From an uncultured bacterium (GTDB lineage: Bacteria; CAIJMQ01): 32,805 bases of DNA. Of the stretch, positions 1 to 7,613 are shown in pieces. Under the pieces are notes generated by a model. That model made no database searches. It worked only from the letters and a program-made list of their open reading frames with translations, and was not told the DNA's origin. The position numbers and the translations under genes were made by a program. Each line of letters begins with the position of its first letter. Positions within the stretch are counted from its first letter, which is position 1. Where the stretch lies: contig CAIJMQ010000073.1 of NCBI GenBank assembly GCA_903821905.1, forward strand, positions 1 through 32,805. The letters are read 5' to 3'.

Positions 1-609
1 GGTCACCGCAGTTCAGGCAGGGATATAGGGCTCATAATCCATCTTTCAGGAAGTACTTCTTTAAGTCCTGAACCCAACGCTAAAGTAGATGTTTGCACCG
101 TTGAAGAAGCTATAAAGTTAGGTGCAGATGCGGTATCAGTACATGTAAACCTGGGAGATTCTTCTGACGGGATTATGCTCCGCCACATGGGAGAAGTGTC
201 TAATCAATGTCAGCAGTGGGGCATGCCTTTAATAGCAATGATGTACACTAGGGGAGAAAAAATTAAAGACCAATTTGATGTGAAATATGTAAAACATGCA
301 GCAAGAGTTGGCGCGGAATTAGGAGCAGACTTGGTTAAAGTCAATTACACAGGAACTCCTGAAAGTTTCCAAGAAGTAGTCGAAGGTTGTCCTGTGCCTG
401 TCCTTATTGCCGGAGGGGAAAAATTAGAAACAGAAATGGACTTGTGGGAAATGATAGAAGGTGCACTTTCTGCAGGTGCAGCCGGTGTTTCTATAGGAAG
501 AAATATTTTCCAGCACGAAAGTCCAAGTTTAATAATAAAGACCATTTGCAGGATGGTGCATCAGCATCTTCCTTTAAAAGAAGCTATCAAAATAATGGAT
601 AAGAAATGA
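1..609 (+). CDS. 2-amino-3,7-dideoxy-D-threo-hept-6-ulosonate (ADH) synthase / class I FBP aldolase-like, 5' truncated
   Basis: The reading frame is open from base 1, so the track ORF starting at 175 is only an internal Met. About 202 C-terminal residues are visible, of roughly 265 usual for the DeoC/FbaB/LacD aldolase family. Visible signatures are [20 protein letters not shown] near the cut end, a [19 protein letters not shown] strand, [21 protein letters not shown] (the Lys expected to form the Schiff base) and a phosphate-binding end [13 protein letters not shown]. The family includes fructose-bisphosphate aldolase and ADH synthase. The next gene is 3-dehydroquinate synthase II with an ATGA overlap, which argues for ADH synthase, the first step of the archaeal-type route to 3-dehydroquinate. 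The enzyme should be cytoplasmic. Substrate assignment rests on the neighbour, not on a residue I can point to. Confidence 0.85.
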   Translation, partial: GHRSSGRDIGLIIHLSGSTSLSPEPNAKVDVCTVEEAIKLGADAVSVHVNLGDSSDGIMLRHMGEVSNQCQQWGMPLIAMMYTRGEKIKDQFDVKYVKHAARVGAELGADLVKVNYTGTPESFQEVVEGCPVPVLIAGGEKLETEMDLWEMIEGALSAGAAGVSIGRNIFQHESPSLIIKTICRMVHQHLPLKEAIKIMDKK

Positions 610-1598
610 AAAAACTCTGGATTAAGGTAATCCCCTGGAATAAAGAGTTAGTTACCATTGCCTTAGAGAGTGGAGCGGATGCAGTATGGGTAGGGGAAGG
701 AATGAGTGAAAAAGTAAAACAACTTGGAAAAATCACTACTATTGCTACAGACGGAGATATTAAGTTAAATAAAGATGTGGTCTATTTAAAGATAAACAGT
801 GAAAAAGACGAGAAAAAAGCACTTCAAATAAGTAAGTCAAAGACAGTAATTCTTTCTACCCCGGATTGGAGTATTATTCCTCTGGAAAACCTTATTGCGC
901 AAACCAAAGGAATAATAGCTGAAGTGGACAGTTTAGAAAAAGCCAAAACAGCTCTACAGATATTAGAGAAAGGCGTAGACGGAATCTTACTTGATACTAA
1001 AAATTTAAACGAAGTGAAGAAAACAGCTAATCTAATAAAGGGTATCTCTGAAAAAATGGAATTAGTTGCTGCCAAGGTTGTCAGTACTAAAGTTTTAGGT
1101 ATGGGAGATAGGGTATGCATCGACACTTGTTCAAAAATGAAGTTGGGTGAAGGGATGCTGATAGGTAATAGCAGCGGTGCCATGTTCCTAGTCCATTCTG
1201 AAACCATTAAAAACCCATACGTAGAAACAAGACCTTTTCGAGTTAATGCTGGCGGTTTACACGCCTACACATTATTACCGGAAGGTAAAACTAAATATCT
1301 CTCTGAACTCAAAAGCGGTGATGAAGTTCTCATTGTTAATTCAAAAGGTAAAACCCAAACTGCAATAGTTGGCAGGGTCAAGATAGAAAGACGTCCGATG
1401 ATGTTAGTGGAAGCAAAAGCAAAGAATAAAAATATCTCATTAATATTGCAGAATGCCGAAACAGTTCATCTTACTCAACCTGCCAATTCCCCAATATCAG
1501 TAGTTTCTTTAAAGAAAGGTTCTGAGGTTCTTGCTTATATAGAAGAAACAGGACGGCATTTCGGAATAAAAATAGAAGAGACTATTGAAGAAAGATAA
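606..1598 (+). CDS. 3-dehydroquinate synthase II
   Basis: This 330-residue protein matches the archaeal-type DHQ synthase II family, which oxidatively deaminates and cyclises ADH to 3-dehydroquinate and is unrelated to AroB. The C-terminal half carries the recognisable block GEGMLIGNSSGAMFLVHSET, then NPYVETRPFRVNAGGLHAY, then the strand-rich end with RVKIERRPMMLVEA. Length agrees with the family. The start codon ATG overlaps the stop of the ADH synthase gene (ATGA), so the two are translationally coupled and probably one functional unit. It lies 41 bp upstream of lpxB on the same strand. Nothing appears broken. Known roles in archaea are aromatic amino acid synthesis; the same role is inferred here. 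Confidence 0.93.
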   Translation: MKKLWIKVIPWNKELVTIALESGADAVWVGEGMSEKVKQLGKITTIATDGDIKLNKDVVYLKINSEKDEKKALQISKSKTVILSTPDWSIIPLENLIAQTKGIIAEVDSLEKAKTALQILEKGVDGILLDTKNLNEVKKTANLIKGISEKMELVAAKVVSTKVLGMGDRVCIDTCSKMKLGEGMLIGNSSGAMFLVHSETIKNPYVETRPFRVNAGGLHAYTLLPEGKTKYLSELKSGDEVLIVNSKGKTQTAIVGRVKIERRPMMLVEAKAKNKNISLILQNAETVHLTQPANSPISVVSLKKGSEVLAYIEETGRHFGIKIEETIEER

Positions 1599-1639
1599 TT
1601 GCATTCTTAAAGTTTCCTAGTTTAAATCTAATTATAGAC

Positions 1640-2779
1640 ATGAAAAATAAACTCATAATGATAATTGCAGGTGAACCTTCAGGCGACCTGTATGGTGCCA
1701 ATCTCATAAATGATTTGAAAAAACTGGATAATTCCCTGGAGTTTATAGGAGCCGGCGGGAAAAAGATGAAGCAGGCAGGACTTAAAGGCATAACAGACAT
1801 GGATGCGCTCGCAGTTGTAGGGTTTAAGGAAGTTTTGGGAAAAATCGGCGATTTGAGAAAAACTTTCGATATTCTTTTCGAAACGATGAAGCAGGAAAAG
1901 CCTGACTGCTTAATACTGATAGACTATCCTGGTTTTAATTTGAGGATGGCAAAAGTTGCCAAACAAGAAGGTTTCCCGGTTTTCTACTACATCTCTCCTC
2001 AAGTTTGGGCTTGGGGCAAAGATAGAATTGAAAAAATTAAAAGATATGTAAATAAGATGTTTGTAATTCTTCCTTTCGAAAAAGAGTTTTATGCACAACA
2101 CAATATAAACGTAGAATTTCTTGGTCATCCTCTTCTCGATATAGTAAAACCCAGTTTAAGCAAAGAAGATGCTTTCTCTCATTTTAATTTTAATCCTAAA
2201 AATAAACTTATAGGTGTTTTGCCGGGCAGCAGATGGGAGGAAGTTAAACTCTCCATGCCGATTATGGCAGATGCTTGTAAAATAATTTCTAAAGAAATCC
2301 AGAACGTGCAATTTGGGATTCTAGTTTCTGAAAATATAGATGTGAGCAAGCTTGAATCCTTATTAGCCAAGAAGGACCAACAATTCCAGCTGATTAAAGA
2401 CAAAAGTTATGACTTTATGAATATATGTGATTTATTGCTGGTCAATTCCGGTACTGCAAGTTTGGAAATTGCTATTCTTGGCAAACCTATGATAATCATT
2501 TATAAATTTTCTGTATTATCGTGGCTATTGGTAAAAATGCTCGTAAAAATACCTTATTTCGGGCTGGTTAATCTGGTAAAAGGAAAGAAGATTGTACCGG
2601 AATTTTTTCAGTTCGAAGTAACTGCTTCCGGAATAGCACAAGAAGCTTTAAACATATTATCGGATGAGAACAGAATAAAACTGATGCAAGAAGGTTTTTC
2701 GGAAGTAAAGATGAAACTCGGGAAAGAAGGCGCTTCTCCAAGAATTGCACAAGCTATTTTGAAAGAACTTTCAGCATGA
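1640..2779 (+). CDS. lpxB: Lipid-A-disaccharide synthase
   Basis: LpxB (GT19) joins UDP-2,3-diacylglucosamine and lipid X to give the lipid A disaccharide on the inner face of the inner membrane. The 379-residue length is normal. Family signatures are IIAGEPSGDLYGANLI at the N-terminus, FIGAGGKKMKQAG, the central YYISPQVWAWGKDRI block, GHPLLD, the LPGSRWEEV nucleotide-binding start of the second Rossmann domain, and LVNSGTASLEIAILGKPMII near the C-terminus. It shows the organism makes lipid A. No clear Shine-Dalgarno site precedes the ATG. The acyltransferase gene starts one base after the stop, a common pairing with lpxB in Gram-negative bacteria. Confidence 0.97.
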   Translation: MKNKLIMIIAGEPSGDLYGANLINDLKKLDNSLEFIGAGGKKMKQAGLKGITDMDALAVVGFKEVLGKIGDLRKTFDILFETMKQEKPDCLILIDYPGFNLRMAKVAKQEGFPVFYYISPQVWAWGKDRIEKIKRYVNKMFVILPFEKEFYAQHNINVEFLGHPLLDIVKPSLSKEDAFSHFNFNPKNKLIGVLPGSRWEEVKLSMPIMADACKIISKEIQNVQFGILVSENIDVSKLESLLAKKDQQFQLIKDKSYDFMNICDLLLVNSGTASLEIAILGKPMIIIYKFSVLSWLLVKMLVKIPYFGLVNLVKGKKIVPEFFQFEVTASGIAQEALNILSDENRIKLMQEGFSEVKMKLGKEGASPRIAQAILKELSA

Positions 2780-2780
2780 A

Positions 2781-3440
2781 ATGAAAAAAAATATCTTAAA
2801 AAAACTAAAAGTAAGTTTATTCCCTCCTATAATCTGGTTGTTAATGTATCTCACCGGTAAAACAACAAAATTTACTGTCATTGGCGAAGATAACTATAAC
2901 AAAATAAAAGGGCCTGTCATTTTTGTATTCTGGCATAATAGAATATTTCTATCCGTTTTTTATTACCGTTATGTCCTAAAAAGAAAAAATATATGTGTAT
3001 TAGCCAGTCCTTCAAGGGATGGGGAAATCCTGACGAGAATACTCAGCAAACTCGGATTCTCTTTGGCAAGAGGTTCAAGTAGACACTACAGTAAAAATGC
3101 CCTAACAACAATGATTGAATCTTTTGAAAAAGGTTTCGATGGAGCAATAGTCCCCGATGGTCCGCAGGGGCCCAAATGTAAGGTAAAAGAGGGGGTTATC
3201 CGCATTGCAAGAAAAACAGGCCTTCCTCTGATTCCCGTAGCTTATAATACTTCAAGAAAAAAGGTTTTATCTACTTGGGATTCATTTTTATTACCCTTGC
3301 CATTTTCACGTGCAGTTTTAATCTATGGAGAGCCTTTAAAAGTATCTGATGATATGACAGATGAAATATATAGAACTTTACTTGAGGAAAATCTTCAAAA
3401 AATAACCAAACAAACCGATGAATTCTTTAGTACCCGATAA
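2781..3440 (+). CDS. Lysophospholipid acyltransferase-like protein (DUF374 family)
   Basis: A 219-residue protein of the DUF374 branch of the LPLAT superfamily, presumed inner-membrane acyltransferases in lipid A or phospholipid metabolism. Visible are a hydrophobic N-terminal stretch (LFPPIIWLLMYLTG), the active-site-like FVFWHNRIFLS, ASPSRDGEILTRIL, LARGSSRHYSKNAL, VPDGPQGPKCKVKEGVI and the LPLIPVAYNTSRK strand. The family stands in for late lipid A acyltransferases in some genomes, but its exact substrate is not established here. It begins one base after lpxB stops, and its last 23 bp overlap queH, so translation of the three is likely coupled. Confidence 0.85.
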   Translation: MKKNILKKLKVSLFPPIIWLLMYLTGKTTKFTVIGEDNYNKIKGPVIFVFWHNRIFLSVFYYRYVLKRKNICVLASPSRDGEILTRILSKLGFSLARGSSRHYSKNALTTMIESFEKGFDGAIVPDGPQGPKCKVKEGVIRIARKTGLPLIPVAYNTSRKKVLSTWDSFLLPLPFSRAVLIYGEPLKVSDDMTDEIYRTLLEENLQKITKQTDEFFSTR

Positions 3441-4002
3441 AAAAATTCTTCTTCATATTTGTTGTGCCGTTTGTGCAGGAAGTGCTATAGAACAATTAAG
3501 AAATGAAGGATGGATTGTTGAAGGGTTCTTCTATAATCCCAATATCCACCCGGAAGAAGAATATAAGAAAAGATTGGAAGATATGCGGTCTCTGCTCGCC
3601 AAACTGGATGTCTTGTTCATTGATGGGAAATACGATAAAGAAAACTGGTTTAAACAAATTGACGGATTAGAAAAAGAACAAGAGGGCGGAACACGCTGTC
3701 AGATATGTTTCCAGATGCGGCTTAAAGAAACTTTTCAAGAAGCAAGAAGAAGAAATATTAAATATTTTACCACCACTTTAACTATAAGCCCGCATAAAAA
3801 CAGTCAGGTTATTAACAACATTGGACAAGATATTGATAAAGATTCTTTTATCATCAAGGATTTCAAGAAGAAAGATGGTTTTAAAAGAGCTATACAGTTA
3901 AGTAAAGAATATAATCTTTACCACCAACATTACTGCGGTTGTGTTTTTAGTGAATCCTTTTCCAGTACAGCACGTAAAAAAATCATACCAACCGACAACT
4001 GA
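3418..4002 (+). CDS. queH: Epoxyqueuosine reductase QueH (DUF208)
   Basis: QueH reduces epoxyqueuosine to queuosine in tRNA, the last step of Q synthesis, and is the non-cobalamin alternative to QueG. The 194-residue protein has the family cysteines: HICCAVCAG (C15, C16, C19), TRCQICFQMR (C94, C97) and HYCGCVFSE (C173, C175), which should bind the Fe-S and second metal centre. The start overlaps the end of the DUF374 gene by 23 bp. The 3' end is unusual: the last 73 bp run antisense into the convergent M14-like gene, and the 14 residues after CGCVFSE look like run-on rather than conserved sequence. No terminator is visible between the two converging genes. Confidence 0.93.
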   Translation: MNSLVPDKKILLHICCAVCAGSAIEQLRNEGWIVEGFFYNPNIHPEEEYKKRLEDMRSLLAKLDVLFIDGKYDKENWFKQIDGLEKEQEGGTRCQICFQMRLKETFQEARRRNIKYFTTTLTISPHKNSQVINNIGQDIDKDSFIIKDFKKKDGFKRAIQLSKEYNLYHQHYCGCVFSESFSSTARKKIIPTDN

Positions 4003-4778
4003 GCAGCAACCAGTTGCCACGGTGAAATCCCATTTTGCTGAGAAACATAACAACTACCAACTAAACCATAACGAGAAAATTTTAATAAGGTTGAATTTGG
4101 ATAATCTCTAAATCGTGTCATTGTATCAAAAGCTTCTCGCATCTTTGGATGGGGATAAGCCTTTTTAATGTGAAAACCAAAGGTTTTCAAGCAGTTTCTG
4201 GATATCTGGCATAAATTGGGGTCAATAGGTTCCGAAACCATCATATATACAGGAATAGCTTCACCGGAATAATACTCATCATGCAGGGAATAAGTGAATA
4301 TAGGATGCAATGATTCGGCATATTTAAGGATTGCTGTCGTCTCCGTACGAGGGTTGTTTACACACCAATCCACCTCATGAATCTGGGGATTCCTAACCAC
4401 ACGCTCCAATTTGATACCCTCGTTGGGTTGGTCGTCGAAGTTTAGGCAAGTAATAAAATGCCATGTAAGATTTAATGAATCCAAGTACTGATTATATTGT
4501 GACAAACCACGCAGTAAAGAAAGAATAGTCATTCCTCCGACTGCTTCACCAGGACTAGGGAAAGCATATAGAAGAACATGCTTTTTACCATTCCCGAATT
4601 CGTAGGCATCTATAGCATGTCCGATTTCAGTATTTCCAATTTCAATTTTACGGATACTGTTATTATATCTGGCAAGAGAGTCACATTCGCATATTGCAGC
4701 AAGAGGTGGCAGTATCTCTGTAACCCAGGATGATAAAGATTTAGCTACATCAGTAATGACTTCAGTTTCATGTTCCAT
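3930..4778 (-). CDS. M14-like (zinc carboxypeptidase fold) protein, probably degenerate
   Basis: A 282-residue protein that resembles the M14 carboxypeptidase / desuccinylase fold. The strand HVLLYAFPSPGEAVGG aligns with the usual first zinc motif H-P-x-E, but the His position is Ser (codon AGT) while the Glu is kept. The third-ligand motif is intact as YSLHDEYYSG. No convincing catalytic Glu is seen near the C-terminus; GSCYVSQQNG occupies the region where it would be expected. It has no signal peptide. It lies 30 bp downstream of the fucosidase gene on the same strand and its 3' end overlaps queH in a convergent tail-to-tail arrangement. Family assignment is moderate; loss of peptidase activity is inference. 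Confidence 0.6.
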   Translation of the reverse strand: MEHETEVITDVAKSLSSWVTEILPPLAAICECDSLARYNNSIRKIEIGNTEIGHAIDAYEFGNGKKHVLLYAFPSPGEAVGGMTILSLLRGLSQYNQYLDSLNLTWHFITCLNFDDQPNEGIKLERVVRNPQIHEVDWCVNNPRTETTAILKYAESLHPIFTYSLHDEYYSGEAIPVYMMVSEPIDPNLCQISRNCLKTFGFHIKKAYPHPKMREAFDTMTRFRDYPNSTLLKFSRYGLVGSCYVSQQNGISPWQLVAAQLSVGMIFLRAVLEKDSLKTQPQ

Positions 4779-4808
4779 CGTAATCTTATAGTAGTATCAA
4801 ATAACCAC

Positions 4809-6455
4809 TTATTTGGTTGTGATTTTTAAAACGATGGTGTAATTGCACGGTTTATTCTGAGGTAGTTCGATGGTCAAAAATTGCTCTGTCTGCGCCCACC
4901 GGATTTTTTCATTGCTCCCAAGCAGTTGTATATTTACAATTGGTGTATCAAGCAGTTTTGCCGCAGTACCTAGCGATTTGATTTGCAAACTCTGTGTCGG
5001 ACAGCCAAGAGAAGTAGCATAGATAGTTTTGCCTTTCATTGTAAAACGAATGTCCTGTGCTGAAAAGGGTTTATTTTTCCCCTCATTCCATCCCTGTGCC
5101 TTGATTGGTTCAACAGTTTCCGATGCCGGTCCCTCACCAAAAACCTTCCAAGGACGAGTGCCGAAAATGCTTTCTTTGTTAATATCCATCCAAGAAGCAA
5201 TGTCTTCAAGAATTTTTTCTTCATCAGAATCTATAGTGCCGTCACCTTTCACCGGGATGCTGAGCAATAAATTGCCGTTTTTGCTGACAATATCTACAAG
5301 CATTTGGATAACAGTTTGAGCATTCTTATAACGATGGTCTTCAAAAATTCCCTTGTCATAATGCCAACTTCCGATACAGGTACACGTTTGCCACGGTAGC
5401 GGCTCAATCTCGTTACTCTGACCACGCTCAATATCCCATACCATACATTTGCGCTGCTCAGGATTTAGAATTTTACCGTTCATAACGGCATCTAACTTGC
5501 CTGAATGCCATTGCATATTGCTGTTATAAAAATGCGCAGCAAGTTTTAATCCCACATCACTTATCGGATAAAGCGGAAGCACCGTATCATCAAAATATAT
5601 CAGGTCAGGGTGATACTTATTAATAAGGTCAATCGTACGATTATAAAATTTATCACAATAGGCAGTATCGGGCACGCTGCTACCTTGGCTGGCATCCCAT
5701 TCCCACTGTAATTTACCAGGGATGTGGTTTTGAGCATATAAATCCTGCGGGTCGAATCCTTCCCACCATAGACCTTTGCCGTCAGCTTTTGTGAGTTTTC
5801 CGTCGTAGGGCACACCTGCAAATTCTCCTGTCTTGTCCGCCCCCTGTGCAACTTCATACCAACTCCAAGCGTGTGCAGCATGAACACTAACGCCAAACCT
5901 TAAACCATTATTCTGTGCCGCTTTTGCCCAGCCGGCTATCAGGTCTTTTTTCGGACCCATATTCACAGAATTCCAGGGCTGATACTTGCTGTCATAGTTA
6001 TCAAAATTGTCGTGGTGATTTGCCATTGCTACAAAATATTGTGCCCCAACATGTTTATATAATGCCACTAATTTTTCGGGATCCCAATTTTCGCCTTTCC
6101 ATTGATTAATAATATCCTTGAATCCAAATTTGGATGGATGTCCGTAATTTTCAAGATGTAATTTATACTGCCAACCATCTTCTTCATACATTCCGCGGCC
6201 ATACCAATCGCCCCGTTCAGGTTGGCATTGCGGTCCCCAGTGAGCCCAAATACCGAATTTAGCATCTCTGAACCAGTCAGGTGTCTGGTATTGTTTAAGC
6301 GATTCCCAAGTAGGTTCGAATTTTCCTGTTTGCATCGGCTCAACCTTATTTTTGGTTACGTTAATCATCTGTGACTCATTTGCCATACAAGATTGTACCA
6401 AAATCGGCATAATTGCAACCACAATAAAAAGCGGGACTATTTTCCTAAATTTCAT
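4809..6455 (-). CDS. Alpha-L-fucosidase-like GH29 glycoside hydrolase, lipoprotein
   Basis: A 548-residue GH29-type hydrolase. The N-terminus is a lipoprotein signal: a basic start, a hydrophobic core and a VQSC lipobox with C23, so the enzyme is probably exported and membrane-anchored. The (beta/alpha)8 domain follows: WFRDAKFGIWAHWGPQ (61-75), a HHDNFDNYDSKYQPWNS sugar-site block (147-163), RFGVSVHAAHAWSWYE, and DLIYFDD (284-290), whose Asp is the likely nucleophile. The last ~100 residues form a beta-rich domain common in GH29. It starts 2 bp after hisC on the minus strand, so it is probably cotranscribed with it. By eye the gene is less AT-rich than its neighbours, which may indicate transfer. 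True specificity within GH29 is unknown. Confidence 0.9.
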   Translation of the reverse strand: MKFRKIVPLFIVVAIMPILVQSCMANESQMINVTKNKVEPMQTGKFEPTWESLKQYQTPDWFRDAKFGIWAHWGPQCQPERGDWYGRGMYEEDGWQYKLHLENYGHPSKFGFKDIINQWKGENWDPEKLVALYKHVGAQYFVAMANHHDNFDNYDSKYQPWNSVNMGPKKDLIAGWAKAAQNNGLRFGVSVHAAHAWSWYEVAQGADKTGEFAGVPYDGKLTKADGKGLWWEGFDPQDLYAQNHIPGKLQWEWDASQGSSVPDTAYCDKFYNRTIDLINKYHPDLIYFDDTVLPLYPISDVGLKLAAHFYNSNMQWHSGKLDAVMNGKILNPEQRKCMVWDIERGQSNEIEPLPWQTCTCIGSWHYDKGIFEDHRYKNAQTVIQMLVDIVSKNGNLLLSIPVKGDGTIDSDEEKILEDIASWMDINKESIFGTRPWKVFGEGPASETVEPIKAQGWNEGKNKPFSAQDIRFTMKGKTIYATSLGCPTQSLQIKSLGTAAKLLDTPIVNIQLLGSNEKIRWAQTEQFLTIELPQNKPCNYTIVLKITTK

Positions 6456-6457
6456 CT

Positions 6458-7552
6458 TTATTTCAAAACCTTCTTAAGTGATTCAACGAATTTTTTGTTT
6501 TCAGATGGTTTACAAATTGTAACCCTTAGGAAATTTGGCAAATCATAATTGTCTACAGGCCTTACAATAACACCTTCTTTTAAGAGTTGTTCGTATACCT
6601 TTCTGCCATCTCTTTCTACATTCACTAGAATAAAATTAGCCGCAGTAGGCACATACTCAAGACCCATAGATTCAAATTCTTTATAGAGAAATTTTTTCCC
6701 CTCTTCATTCATCGCTATGGATTTTTTGACATGCTCACTGTCATCCAATGCAGCAATAGCTGCAACTTGAGCGATTCTGTTCACATTAAATGGCTGACGT
6801 ACCCTGTTCATTTCGACAAGCATTTCTTTCCTTGCTATGCCGTATCCAACTCTCAAGCCTGCAAGCCCGTATATCTTAGAGAAAGTTCTTAAAATTATCA
6901 CATTCCTACCTTGTTTAAAGTATTGGAATGTCTGCGGGAAATCCTCGTTGGCATATTCATAATACGCTTCATCAAATACCACAATTACGTCCTCCGGGAC
7001 TTTTTTCATAAAAGATTCAACTTCATCTTTATTGACCATCGTTCCGGTAGGATTGTTGGGATTTGCAATGAAAATCAATTTTGTCTTATTAGTCACTGCT
7101 TTAAGCATTGCTTCTAAGTCGTGTGTATAATTCCTTAAGGGAGTTCTTTTTAATGTACCATCCATTACATCGGTGGCAATAGAATAAACAACAAACCCGG
7201 GCCAGGCAATTACTACTTCCTCGCCGGGGTTAAGAAAAGTTTCGGTAATAACCCTTATTACCTCGTCAGTACCGTTACCTAATAATATTTCATCTGCGTT
7301 TACACCTAACTTTTGGGCTAATTTCTGCTTTAGATAATATGCATTACCATCGGGATAAAGGCTAACGGTGTTAGCTGCCTTTTTTATAGCTTCAATCGCT
7401 TTTGGAGATGGACCCAAAGCATTCTCGTTTGAAGCCATTTTGATAACTTCTTTTAATCCAAATTCCCGTTTTACATCCTCTATAGGTTTACCTGGAGGGT
7501 AGGGTTGGATATTTACGATATTCGGTCTTATTAAATCCCTTATCTTTTTCAT
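6458..7552 (-). CDS. hisC: Histidinol-phosphate aminotransferase
   Basis: A fold-type I PLP aminotransferase converting imidazole-acetol phosphate to histidinol phosphate. Visible motifs: MASNENALGPSP, LLGNGTDEVI, FIANPNNPTGTMV, VVFDEAYYEYA, and RTFSKIYGLAGLRVGYG with the PLP-binding Lys. The C-terminus FLRVTICKPSENKKFVESL is typical. I chose the Met at 7552 (364 residues), where family proteins begin (MKKIRDLIRPNI); the track start at 7579 adds nine residues with no clear family match, and neither start has a strong Shine-Dalgarno site. No other his gene is nearby. It diverges from priA across a gap of only tens of bases, and leads the fucosidase and M14-like genes. Confidence 0.92.
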   Translation of the reverse strand: MKKIRDLIRPNIVNIQPYPPGKPIEDVKREFGLKEVIKMASNENALGPSPKAIEAIKKAANTVSLYPDGNAYYLKQKLAQKLGVNADEILLGNGTDEVIRVITETFLNPGEEVVIAWPGFVVYSIATDVMDGTLKRTPLRNYTHDLEAMLKAVTNKTKLIFIANPNNPTGTMVNKDEVESFMKKVPEDVIVVFDEAYYEYANEDFPQTFQYFKQGRNVIILRTFSKIYGLAGLRVGYGIARKEMLVEMNRVRQPFNVNRIAQVAAIAALDDSEHVKKSIAMNEEGKKFLYKEFESMGLEYVPTAANFILVNVERDGRKVYEQLLKEGVIVRPVDNYDLPNFLRVTICKPSENKKFVESLKKVLK

Positions 7553-7613
7553 AGGATTAAATTTTAGATGAATCACCATTTACAGTCAAACCTGCCAATG
7601 ATAAACTAACGCC

